A stretch of DNA of 64,000 bases from Shinella sp. SUS2. GTDB lineage: Bacteria; Pseudomonadota; Alphaproteobacteria; Rhizobiales; Rhizobiaceae. Below, one piece after another: positions 25,210-32,910 of the stretch (position 1 is the first letter of the stretch; each line of letters opens with the position of its first letter). The notes under the pieces were generated by a model. That model was not told where the DNA came from, did no database searches, and saw only the letters and a program-made list of their open reading frames with translations. The position numbers and the translations under genes are program-made. The stretch covers positions 93,664 through 157,663 of the forward strand of contig NZ_KQ410741.1 in NCBI RefSeq assembly GCF_001262505.1, written 5' to 3'.

Positions 25210-26177
25210 AAGCAGCAAAATTCCTGGCCGCGGTGGCAACCATCGTGGCGGGCCTTCATTCAGCGCCGGCCCTCGCCGAGCAATACCGGCTCGGCCTGAT
25301 CACGCCGCCGCCGCATCAATGGAGCAAGAGCGCTGAAAGCCTTGCAAAGAAGATCAAGGATGCGACCGAAGGGCGTGTCGACATCTCGATCTTTCCGTCC
25401 GGCCAGCTCGGCAGCGAGGCACAGATGCTGCAGCAGCTGCAGACTGGTGCCATCGACTTCGCCTTCCTGACGCTCGGCGAATTTGCCAATCGGGATCCGA
25501 ACTATGGTGTCTTCCTGGCGCCCTATATCGTCAAGGATGCCGCCGGCGCGCAGAAGCTGCTGAAGGGAAAAGTGGCGGAAAAGCTCGTCGCCGGCCTCGA
25601 CAAATTCGCTCTCAAGGGCTTCGGCTGGGGCATGGCCGGCATGCGCGAGATCGTCATGCGCGGCAAGATCGCTTCGGCCGCCGACCTCTCCGGCAAGAAG
25701 GTACGTACGGTGCCTTTTGCGCAGGAGCTGTTCTTCTGGCAGCAGCTGGGCGCCGCCCCCACGCCGATGCCGCTGCCCGCGCTCTATGACGCCTTTGCCA
25801 ACGGTCAGGTCGATGGCATGCAGATCGACTTCGAAGGCACCTGGAACTCGAAATATTACGAGCATGCGGGTACAATCCTTGCGTCCAACCACATGATGTT
25901 CCCGATGATCGCGGTCGGTTCGGCGCGCAAATGGCAGGGCATTTCCGAAGCGGATCGCGCGGTGGTGGAAAAGCTGATGGCGGAAGAACTCGACGCAGTC
26001 GTCGGCGCCTATTCCTCCATCGACAATGACTATCTCGAAAAACTCAAGTCGACGGATGTACCCGTCGTGGTTGCGGACCGGGCGTTTTTCAGTGCAGCAG
26101 TCGATGCCTGGTACGCCGAATGGCGCAAGAAGACGCCACTTCTGATCGAATTGGAAGCAGAAGCCGGCGCGCTTTGA
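25206..26177 (+). CDS. TRAP transporter substrate-binding protein (DctP family)
   Basis: A 323-aa periplasmic binding protein with a clear signal peptide ending 'APALAEQ'. DctP features are 'WSKSAESLAKKIKDATEGRV', 'GSEAQMLQQLQTGAIDFAF' and 'GKKVRTVPFAQELFFWQQLG', the last containing the Arg that binds the ligand carboxylate in this family. It delivers an organic acid to the DctQM pair encoded upstream. Start preceded by 'GGGAGGAAACAACG'. A perfect 9-bp-stem hairpin follows at 26196. Confidence 0.93.
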   Translation: MKAAKFLAAVATIVAGLHSAPALAEQYRLGLITPPPHQWSKSAESLAKKIKDATEGRVDISIFPSGQLGSEAQMLQQLQTGAIDFAFLTLGEFANRDPNYGVFLAPYIVKDAAGAQKLLKGKVAEKLVAGLDKFALKGFGWGMAGMREIVMRGKIASAADLSGKKVRTVPFAQELFFWQQLGAAPTPMPLPALYDAFANGQVDGMQIDFEGTWNSKYYEHAGTILASNHMMFPMIAVGSARKWQGISEADRAVVEKLMAEELDAVVGAYSSIDNDYLEKLKSTDVPVVVADRAFFSAAVDAWYAEWRKKTPLLIELEAEAGAL

Positions 26178-26195
26178 GCGCTACCGGCATTGACG

Positions 26196-26221
26196 GAAGG
26201 GTGCGTCATCCGGCGCACCCT
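26196..26221 (+). repeat. Perfect hairpin after the TRAP binding-protein gene
   Basis: AAGGGTGCG (26196-26204) and CGCACCCTT (26213-26221) pair perfectly around an 8-base loop, 18 bp after the dctP stop and just before the ribosome-binding site of the next gene. No T-tract. Likely stabilises the dctP mRNA end or damps downstream expression. Confidence 0.6.
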
Positions 26222-26234
26222 TGAGGAGATGAAA

Positions 26235-27095
26235 ATGACTGCAATCTACCGAGACCTTCGATACCTGCGCCTGCCGGTGCCCGATCTTGCTGCCGCCGCT
26301 GCCTTTGCCACGGAGATCTTTGGCCTTCAGGCGGGTGACCGCGACGAGGATCATGCCCGCTTTCGATCCGATGCGCGAAACTACGCGCTTTGCTACAGCA
26401 AGACGGGCGACACCGCGGTCGCTCTGACGGTCGCGCGGGCGGAAGACCTCGATACGGCTGAAAGCCGCCTGGCGAAGTGGTCTCCCGTCCGTCTCGACAC
26501 AGATGCATGCAGGATCCGCCAGATCAAGAAGGGCATCGCGGTCAAGGCACCGAACGGTGTAACGGTGGAGCTCGTCTGGCGGCCGCTGACGTCGGGCTGG
26601 CGCTATCATGGGCCGCGCGATGCAGGCATTACCGGGTTCCAGGCAGTACAGCTCGCCTGCACCGATATCTCCGCCAATGAGGATTTCTGGACGCGCGGCG
26701 TCGGGCTGGAGGTTTCCGACTGGATCGGCGATGCAACTTTCCTCCGCCTCGATGAGGCGCATCACCGTGTGGCTCTCTATCCTTCCGAGCGCGATGGGGT
26801 GCTGGGGGCGAGCTGGTCCGTCGAGGGTGTCAACAACGTGATGCAGGGCTGGTATTTCCTGCAATCGCGCCAGGTTCCTGTCGTTCACGGACCGGGGCGT
26901 CACGCCGCGTCCGAAGCGGTTTTCGTCACGGCCAAGGGGCCGGGCGACATCTACTATTCCTATGCAGCCGATACCAAGACCGGCCCCCAGATCGCCATCC
27001 GGGGTCCACGCCAGTTTTCCGACACCGCCCGGTCGCATTGCACCTGGGGTTCGCCCTGCCTCGCGCCGGAATTCCTTGGAGGAGAAGAACGATGA
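26235..27095 (+). CDS. VOC-fold protein related to extradiol dioxygenases, metal ligands degenerate
   Basis: About 286 aa, two VOC (vicinal oxygen chelate) modules. It aligns along its length with the next protein, yet the metal-binding positions differ. 'GFQAVQL' has Ala137 where the partner has His140, 'AHHRVAL' is kept, and 'GDIYYSY' has Ser242 where the partner has Glu245. It therefore should not bind the catalytic iron in the usual way. It may be a non-catalytic subunit, a lactone/isomerase enzyme or a metal-free VOC enzyme. I chose the ATG at 26235, six bases after GAGGAG. Overlaps the next gene by 4 bp, consistent with equal expression and a possible heteromer. Confidence 0.82.
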   Translation: MTAIYRDLRYLRLPVPDLAAAAAFATEIFGLQAGDRDEDHARFRSDARNYALCYSKTGDTAVALTVARAEDLDTAESRLAKWSPVRLDTDACRIRQIKKGIAVKAPNGVTVELVWRPLTSGWRYHGPRDAGITGFQAVQLACTDISANEDFWTRGVGLEVSDWIGDATFLRLDEAHHRVALYPSERDGVLGASWSVEGVNNVMQGWYFLQSRQVPVVHGPGRHAASEAVFVTAKGPGDIYYSYAADTKTGPQIAIRGPRQFSDTARSHCTWGSPCLAPEFLGGEER

Positions 27096-27949
27096 TCGAG
27101 CTCAAAGACGTTGTCTACTGCCGCTTGGGCACGACCGACCTTGCCGGCGCGGAATGGTTCGCAGTGAACATCCTCGGCCTCGAGGTCTCGGAGCGCCGCC
27201 GGGATGCGACCTATTTCAAATCGGATGCTCGCGAGCACACGCTGTGCTACTTCGAGGGCGATCCACAGGATCAGGTAACGGCCTTCGAGATCGGTTCTTC
27301 CGACGATCTTCAGCGCGCCGCCGCCACGCTCGAAGGTCTCGGCCATCGCGTGCACTACGGCTCGGCACAGGAATGCGACGCACGCCATGTTCGCGAGTTC
27401 ATCCGGTTCAACGATCCGACCGGCAACGGCATCGAATTCGTCGTGCGCCCCGAAATGTCGGGCAAGCGCTACCATGGTACCCGCGATGCCGGCATTACCG
27501 GTTTTTCCCATGTGGGCCTCTGCACGACGGATGCCGAGCGTGACGAGTCCTTCTGGACGCAAGTCTGCAACGCCCGCGTTTCCGATCGGATAGGCGATGC
27601 GCCACTGATGCGGCTCGGCACGATCCACCATTCGATCGCGCTGTTTCCTTTTCACAAGGCCGGGATCCAGCACATCAACCACCAGGTTGAAAGCACAGAC
27701 GATATCCAGCGTTCCTTCAGCCACGTGCGGGACAATCAGGTCAACATCACCTTCGGGCCGGGCCGGCATCCGACCTCCTCGGCCCAGTTCCTCTACTTCA
27801 CCGGGCCCGAGGGCATGACGTTCGAATATTCGACGGGCGTTTGCGAGATCCACGACGAGCCGCTGTGGCGCGACCGGCAATTCCACTTCGAACCCAAGGG
27901 CTTCTGCCACTGGGGGGCGAAGCCGAACATCGCCGCCTTCAAGGACTGA
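27092..27949 (+). CDS. Extradiol ring-cleavage dioxygenase, type I (VOC family)
   Basis: About 285 aa with two VOC modules. The iron-binding 2-His-1-carboxylate set is present in the C-terminal module: His140 ('GFSHVGL'), His179/180 ('IHHSIAL') and Glu245 ('TFEYSTG'). 'GPGRHPTSSAQFLYF' matches the catalytic loop of 2,3-dihydroxybiphenyl/catechol 2,3-dioxygenases. It would open a catechol-type ring next to the hydroxyls to a semialdehyde. The dehydrogenase, hydratase and aldolase genes downstream encode the usual following steps. The aromatic substrate is unknown. Confidence 0.88.
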   Translation: MIELKDVVYCRLGTTDLAGAEWFAVNILGLEVSERRRDATYFKSDAREHTLCYFEGDPQDQVTAFEIGSSDDLQRAAATLEGLGHRVHYGSAQECDARHVREFIRFNDPTGNGIEFVVRPEMSGKRYHGTRDAGITGFSHVGLCTTDAERDESFWTQVCNARVSDRIGDAPLMRLGTIHHSIALFPFHKAGIQHINHQVESTDDIQRSFSHVRDNQVNITFGPGRHPTSSAQFLYFTGPEGMTFEYSTGVCEIHDEPLWRDRQFHFEPKGFCHWGAKPNIAAFKD

Positions 27950-27953
27950 CGGC

Positions 27954-28631
27954 ATGACAAACGAAATCGCAATCGCAGTGCGGGTGGCCGCCCGCGCCCT
28001 TGGTCGTGCCGGTCTCGTGCACGCCTACGGTCATTGCTCTGCCCGTATCGACCAGCAGCACTTCCTGACTTGCCCACCCCGGCCGATGGCCCTGGTCGAG
28101 CCGGGCGAACCTTGCACCCTGGTACCGGTGACGGGTGATCTACCGGCCGGTGTTCTGGGTGAGGTGCGCATCCACCAGCAGATTTATGCGGCACAGCCAT
28201 CCGTCGGTGCAGTCATCCGCTTCATGTCCCCGTGTGTCATGGCACTCGCAGCACTCGGCCGTCGGCCACAGATGCGGCACGGCTTCGGCACCTACTTTGC
28301 GCCTGGGGTCGGTTTCTGGGACGACATCCAGCTGATCCGTGATGACGGGCGGGCGGAAGGCGTCGTCACGGCCATGGGCGACAGCGCGGGCGTCTTGATG
28401 CGCGGCAACGGCGCGGTCGTTCGCGGCGGAACGATCGAGGAGGCGCTGATGCTCGCCTGGTATCTGGAAGACATGTGCCGCGTCGAGCTTGCCGCCCTTG
28501 CTGCGGGATTGGCCAACGAAGCGCCGGTCATAACGGCGGCGGATGCCGCGCAGCGTGCGACGCTCGGCGGCGGCATTGTGGAACGGATGTGGGACTACCT
28601 GACGGCCGGCGACCCCGAGCGGGCGGCCTGA
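27954..28631 (+). CDS. Class II aldolase/adducin-fold protein lacking zinc ligands
   Basis: A 225-aa member of the class II aldolase superfamily ('ARALGRAGLVHAYGHCSARI', 'EVRIHQQIYAAQPSVGAVI'). The family normally binds zinc with His-x-His ('HTHSP') and a later His in 'R(N/G)HG'. Here the first motif reads 'RFMSP' and the second 'RGNG', so all three His are lost, while the Glu of 'GEVRIH' is kept. In meta-cleavage routes such as p-cumate degradation, a decarboxylase of this superfamily (CmtD) acts on the ring-fission product. A related decarboxylase role would fill the missing step in this operon, but the absent ligands make that speculative. Confidence 0.8.
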   Translation: MTNEIAIAVRVAARALGRAGLVHAYGHCSARIDQQHFLTCPPRPMALVEPGEPCTLVPVTGDLPAGVLGEVRIHQQIYAAQPSVGAVIRFMSPCVMALAALGRRPQMRHGFGTYFAPGVGFWDDIQLIRDDGRAEGVVTAMGDSAGVLMRGNGAVVRGGTIEEALMLAWYLEDMCRVELAALAAGLANEAPVITAADAAQRATLGGGIVERMWDYLTAGDPERAA

Positions 28632-28659
28632 CGGAAGCGGTCATGCGAAAGGACAAGAT

Positions 28660-30114
28660 GTGAAGACCTATCTCAATTTCATCGACGGCAAGTTCGTCCG
28701 CGGCAGCGCCGAGACCTTCGCCAATCATTTCCCGAGCACCGGCGAGGTGATCGGCGAGATTTCCGCCGCCGGCCGGACCGAAGTCGATGCCGCGGTTGGC
28801 GCGGCGAGGGCGGCCTTGAAGGGGCCGTGGGGCCGCATGCCGCTTGCAGAGCGCGTCGCGCTGCTGCGCAAGGTCGCCGATGGCATCAATGCACGTTTCG
28901 ATGAGTTCCTGGCGGCTGAAATCCACGATACGGGCAAGCCCCGCTCCATCGCGTCACATATCGACATCCCTCGCGGCGCCGCGAACTTCAATGTCTTCGC
29001 AGACCAGATCCTCACGGCCTCGACGGAGACGTTCGAGATGGCGACGCCCGACGGCGCCGGCGCGCTCAATTATGCGCTGAGGCTGCCCCGTGGTGTCATA
29101 GCCGTCGTCTGCCCCTGGAACCTGCCACTTCTCCTGATGACGTGGAAGGTCGCGCCGGCGCTCGCCTGCGGCAATACGGTCGTCGTCAAGCCATCCGAGG
29201 AAACGCCGGCAACGGCAACGCTCCTCGGCGAGGTGATGAATGCGGCCGGAATCCCGCCGGGCGTCTACAATGTGGTGCATGGCAAGGGGCCGGGTGCTGC
29301 CGGCGAGTTCCTGACAAGCCATCCGGATGTCGATGGTATCACCTTCACCGGCGAGACGCGGACCGGCGAGGCGATCATGCGCGCAGCGGCCGGCGGCATT
29401 CGCCCCGTCTCGCTGGAGCTCGGCGGCAAGAATGCCGGCATCATCTTCGACGACGCCGATCTCGACGCCACGCTGGAAGGGATCGGACGCGCCTGCTTCG
29501 CCAATACGGGGCAGGTATGTCTCGGTACGGAGCGCCTTTATGTGCAGCGCGGCATCTTCGAGCGGCTGGCCGAGGGCCTTGCGCGCAAGGCAAACAGCTA
29601 CCGGTTCGGCGATCCTTTTGATCCGGCGACGACGATGGGCCCGCTCATCAGCGCCGAACATCGGCAAAAGGTCCTGTCCTACTATGACAAGGCGCGGGCC
29701 GAAGGCGCGACGATCCTTGCCGGTGGCGGGGTGCCGCAGCTTGCCGGCTATGAGAACGGCTATTGGGTGGAGCCAACCGTCTGGACCGGCCTTCCACAGC
29801 ACGCGCCCGTCATCACTGACGAGATTTTTGGACCCTGCACGCACATCACGCCCTTTGACACGGAAGAGGAGGCCGTCGTGCTGGCAAATGACAGCCCCTA
29901 CGGGCTGGCAACCTCGATCTGGACCACGAACCTGTCGCGCGCGCACCGTGTATCGCGGCAGATCGAGGTCGGCATCGCCTGGGTCAACTGCTGGTTCCTT
30001 CGCGATCTCAGAACACCCTTCGGCGGATCGAAAGCCTCCGGCATCGGCCGGGAAGGGGGCATCCATTCGCTCGAATTCTACACCGAGCTGCGCAACGTCT
30101 GCATCAAACTCTGA
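28660..30114 (+). CDS. Aldehyde dehydrogenase, probable hydroxymuconic-semialdehyde dehydrogenase type
   Basis: A 484-aa ALDH starting at GTG 28660; no ATG fits the family N-terminus 'TYLNFIDGKFVRGSAETF'. Key sites are 'PWNLPLLLMTWKVAPALACG' (cofactor), 'FTGETRTGEAI' (a Glu-Thr variant typical of the semialdehyde-dehydrogenase group), 'ELGGKNAG' (general-base Glu) and 'NTGQVCLGTERLYV' (catalytic Cys). The sequence resembles 2-hydroxymuconic and 5-carboxymethyl-2-hydroxymuconic semialdehyde dehydrogenases (XylG/HpaE group). It would oxidise the ring-cleavage product of the preceding dioxygenase. Confidence 0.9.
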   Translation: MKTYLNFIDGKFVRGSAETFANHFPSTGEVIGEISAAGRTEVDAAVGAARAALKGPWGRMPLAERVALLRKVADGINARFDEFLAAEIHDTGKPRSIASHIDIPRGAANFNVFADQILTASTETFEMATPDGAGALNYALRLPRGVIAVVCPWNLPLLLMTWKVAPALACGNTVVVKPSEETPATATLLGEVMNAAGIPPGVYNVVHGKGPGAAGEFLTSHPDVDGITFTGETRTGEAIMRAAAGGIRPVSLELGGKNAGIIFDDADLDATLEGIGRACFANTGQVCLGTERLYVQRGIFERLAEGLARKANSYRFGDPFDPATTMGPLISAEHRQKVLSYYDKARAEGATILAGGGVPQLAGYENGYWVEPTVWTGLPQHAPVITDEIFGPCTHITPFDTEEEAVVLANDSPYGLATSIWTTNLSRAHRVSRQIEVGIAWVNCWFLRDLRTPFGGSKASGIGREGGIHSLEFYTELRNVCIKL

Positions 30115-30128
30115 AAGGCCCCTTGATC

Positions 30129-30911
30129 ATGCTGAACGAAGAACAACGCGCGCGCTGTGTCGCGAGCCTGCTGGAAAGCCACCGTACCAAGGTGCAGGGG
30201 CCGCGTCCCTCGGAGATGTATCCCGAGATCGAGATCGCAGATTCCTATGCGATCTCCTCCGCCGTGGCAGAGGCTAAAATCAAGGCCGGCGTGAAGATCA
30301 TCGGCCACAAGATCGGCCTGACGTCAAAGGCCATGCAGGCCGCCTCGAAGATCGATGAGCCCGACTACGGCTATATGTTCGACGACCTCGTGCTGGCAGA
30401 TGGCGCGAAGGTGCGGTTCGAGGACTTCTGCGTGCCGCGTGTCGAGCCGGAACTGACCTTCGTGCTCAAGGAGCCGCTGAAGGGACCGAATGTCGGCCTC
30501 GTCGATGTTTTGCGTGCAACAGAATGGATCATCCCGTCCATCGAGATCATCGACGCACGCGTTACCGAACCGCGGAGGATTTTCGACACGGTCGCCGACA
30601 ACGGCGCGGCCGCCGGACTGGTGCTCGGCGGGCGGCCCGTTCGACCGACGGATGTGGACCTGCGCTGGGTCGGCGCGATCTTCTATCGCAATTCGGAAAT
30701 CGAGGAGACGGGACTGGCCGCCGGCGTTCTCGGCCATCCGGCGATGGCGGTCGCCTGGCTTGCCAACAAGCTCGCCCCATTCGACGTGACGCTGGAGCCG
30801 GGCCACATGCTGCTGTCCGGCAGCTTCACACGCCCCGTCTGGGCCAAGAAGGGCGATACCCTTCACGCCGATTTCGGCCCGCTCGGCTCGGTCGCCGTGC
30901 AGTTCGTGTGA
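30129..30911 (+). CDS. 2-oxo-hept-4-ene-1,7-dioate / 2-oxopent-4-enoate hydratase family
   Basis: About 260 aa, HpaH/HpcG-MhpD family. 'IIGHKIGLTSKAMQ' and 'EPDYGYMFDDLVLADG' are close to the HpaH pattern; the metal-binding Glu residues lie in 'RVEPELTFVL' and 'IPSIEIIDAR'. The enzyme adds water to a 2-oxo-enoate produced in the lower meta-cleavage pathway, giving the substrate of the aldolase encoded next. I chose the ATG at 30129, as an upstream TTG adds only two residues. Confidence 0.92.
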   Translation: MLNEEQRARCVASLLESHRTKVQGPRPSEMYPEIEIADSYAISSAVAEAKIKAGVKIIGHKIGLTSKAMQAASKIDEPDYGYMFDDLVLADGAKVRFEDFCVPRVEPELTFVLKEPLKGPNVGLVDVLRATEWIIPSIEIIDARVTEPRRIFDTVADNGAAAGLVLGGRPVRPTDVDLRWVGAIFYRNSEIEETGLAAGVLGHPAMAVAWLANKLAPFDVTLEPGHMLLSGSFTRPVWAKKGDTLHADFGPLGSVAVQFV

Positions 30912-30915
30912 GGCG

Positions 30916-31686
30916 ATGATGCAGGCTCCCCGCAACACGTTCAAGCGCCGGCTCCTTGCCGGCGATACGCAGAACGGGCTCTGGCTGTCCCTCGGCAGCC
31001 CGATTTCCTCCGAGGCTCTCTCGCTTGTTGGCTTCGACTGGCTGCTGTTCGACACCGAGCATTCCCCGATCGACCTTGCCAGCGTCCAGCCCCTGTTGCA
31101 GGCGGCGGCCGTGGGCACGGCCCAAGCCGTCGTCCGCCCCGCCTGGAACGACAAGGTGCTGATCAAGCGTGTACTCGATATGGGTGCGCAGACCCTGCTC
31201 GTTCCCTTTGTTGAAACTCCCGAGGAGGCGGCGGCAGCCGTAGCCGCCACACGCTACCCGCCCAAGGGGCTTCGTGGCGTCGCTGGCGCGACCCGGGCAA
31301 GCCGCTACGGCCTGACATCGGACTATTTTGCCGTCTCCGACGACGAGATCGCCGTGCTCGTGCAGATCGAAACCACCAATGCCCTTGCCAGGCTGGAGGA
31401 AATCGCGGCTGTTCCGGGCGTCGACGGCGTCTTCATTGGTCCCTCCGATCTCTCCGCCTCCATGGGTTTTCTCGGTCGCGCCGGAGCGCCGGAGGTCCAG
31501 GCCGTGCTTGAAGATGCGGCACGCCGCATCGTCGCCACCGGCAAGGCCCCGGGCATCCTCGCCACCAACGCGGCCGACGCCGTCCGCTACAGGCATTGGG
31601 GCTACCGCTTCATTGCCGGTGCGGTCGATCTCGGCCTCCTGGTGAAGGCCGCCCAGGGTGTACTCAAGGATCTGGCGGACGGCTAA
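30916..31686 (+). CDS. HpcH/HpaI-type class II pyruvate aldolase
   Basis: A 256-aa HpcH/HpaI family aldolase (TIM barrel). 'GFDWLLFDTEHSPIDL', 'VRPAWND' (catalytic Arg), 'GAQTLLVPFVETPEEA', 'LVQIETTNAL' (metal Glu) and 'GVDGVFIGPSDLSASMG' (metal Asp) match 4-hydroxy-2-oxoheptanedioate aldolase. It splits the hydrated intermediate into pyruvate and a semialdehyde or aldehyde. It ends the operon and follows the hydratase by 4 bp; two adjacent ATGs (30916 and 30919) are possible starts. Confidence 0.93.
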   Translation: MMQAPRNTFKRRLLAGDTQNGLWLSLGSPISSEALSLVGFDWLLFDTEHSPIDLASVQPLLQAAAVGTAQAVVRPAWNDKVLIKRVLDMGAQTLLVPFVETPEEAAAAVAATRYPPKGLRGVAGATRASRYGLTSDYFAVSDDEIAVLVQIETTNALARLEEIAAVPGVDGVFIGPSDLSASMGFLGRAGAPEVQAVLEDAARRIVATGKAPGILATNAADAVRYRHWGYRFIAGAVDLGLLVKAAQGVLKDLADG

Positions 31687-31849
31687 GCCGATCAGTGGGC
31701 CTGCCGCTGCCCGCACGCCAACGGCAGGTGCTTGTGTTTGCACTATCCGCGTGCTGGCACGCAGGCTTCCAGGCGAGGCCGATGAAGGGCTCTCAAGGAG
31801 AGGAGGGGCACCCTTCATCGCAGGTGCCACGCTTGGCTTCACCTGATGT

Positions 31850-31884
31850 CACGGCGGCAGCCGCTGTCCAAGGCTGCCGCCGTG
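31850..31884. terminator. Strong hairpin between convergent operons
   Basis: CACGGCGGCAGC (31850-31861) and GCTGCCGCCGTG (31873-31884) form a perfect 12-bp stem with an 11-base loop, just before the end of the ureohydrolase gene and after the aldolase gene. No T-tract; probable bidirectional 3'-end structure. Confidence 0.5.
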
Positions 31885-31899
31885 CGTTCAGCGGTTGTT

Positions 31900-32883
31900 T
31901 CAGCGCGCGTGTTGTGCGCGGGCGTCGAAGACGAAACCGAGGAAGTTGAGCAGAACCTGCGCGGCGAGAATGGCGGTCCCGCCAGTATGGTCATAATCCG
32001 GTGCAACCTCGACAAGATCCATGCCGACCACCTCGTTGCGACGCGCCAGGCCTTGGAGCATCTCAAGCACCTCATAGTAGAGGAAGCCACCGTGGCTGGG
32101 TGTGCCGGTGCCCGGAGCGATCGAGGGGCAGAAACCGTCGATATCGAGCGTGACGTAGACGCGTGCATTTTCGGGAATACGGTCGATCACACCGCGTGCG
32201 CCAAGCCCTCGCGCCTGCCGGACGGAGAGGATGTCGGATCCCATGCTGCGGGCTGCGTCGTAGCCATCCTTCGCCGTTGACGAAACGTTGCGGATGCCGA
32301 CCTGCGTCAACCCGCTCACCCACGATTTTTCCGCTGCCCGGCGCATCGGATTGCCGTGGCCGTTGCGCACGCCATGGCGCTCGTCGACGAAATCCAGATG
32401 GGCGTCGATCTGCAGGATGTGGATCGGGCCGCGGCCTTCGAAAGCCTCGATGCAGGGAATGTTGACGGAATGATCGCCGCCGATCACCACAGGCAGTGCG
32501 CCAGCGTCCAGGATCGCATTGACGCCCTTGCGGATGTTTGCATGGCTCTTTTCCGTGTTCGTATGCACGATGTCCGCGTCACCGATGTCCACGATACGCA
32601 CGCCCTCGCCGAGGTACATGCGGTCATCTTCGTGGTCATAGGCTCCAGCGTGGCCGAAGCTGAACAGCGTTGAGGCTTCGCGCACCGCGCGGGGCCCGAA
32701 GCGCGAGCCCGCGCGGAACTGGGTGCCGAAGTCGAAGGGCGCGCCGAGCACGGCCACATCCGCATCGATCTTCGTCCAGTCTTCGACATAGGGGCGCTTG
32801 CCGAAGGTCGAGATGCCGACGAAGGGTAGATTGAGCCTACCGTTCTCGTAGCCGTGCGCATTGCCGGATTTTGTATCCGTCAT
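31900..32883 (-). CDS. Ureohydrolase (agmatinase / guanidino-acid hydrolase family)
   Basis: A 327-aa arginase-superfamily enzyme. The manganese site is intact: 'VVIGGDHSVNIP', 'LQIDAHLDFVD', and 'TLDIDGFCPSIAPGTGTPSHGG'. The length and 'PFDFGTQFRAGSRFGPRAVREAS' fit agmatinase/guanidinobutyrase/guanidinopropionase enzymes rather than arginase. It releases urea from a guanidino compound. It is first in an operon or paired with a TRAP transporter encoded immediately behind on the same strand (permease gene upstream at 32911), so the imported compound is probably a guanidino acid. 'GFCPS' replaces the usual 'G-DP-' after the metal Asp pair, which is unusual. Confidence 0.9.
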   Translation of the reverse strand: MTDTKSGNAHGYENGRLNLPFVGISTFGKRPYVEDWTKIDADVAVLGAPFDFGTQFRAGSRFGPRAVREASTLFSFGHAGAYDHEDDRMYLGEGVRIVDIGDADIVHTNTEKSHANIRKGVNAILDAGALPVVIGGDHSVNIPCIEAFEGRGPIHILQIDAHLDFVDERHGVRNGHGNPMRRAAEKSWVSGLTQVGIRNVSSTAKDGYDAARSMGSDILSVRQARGLGARGVIDRIPENARVYVTLDIDGFCPSIAPGTGTPSHGGFLYYEVLEMLQGLARRNEVVGMDLVEVAPDYDHTGGTAILAAQVLLNFLGFVFDARAQHAR

Positions 32884-32910
32884 GAAAAGTCTCCTTGTGA
32901 TTGAATTTGG

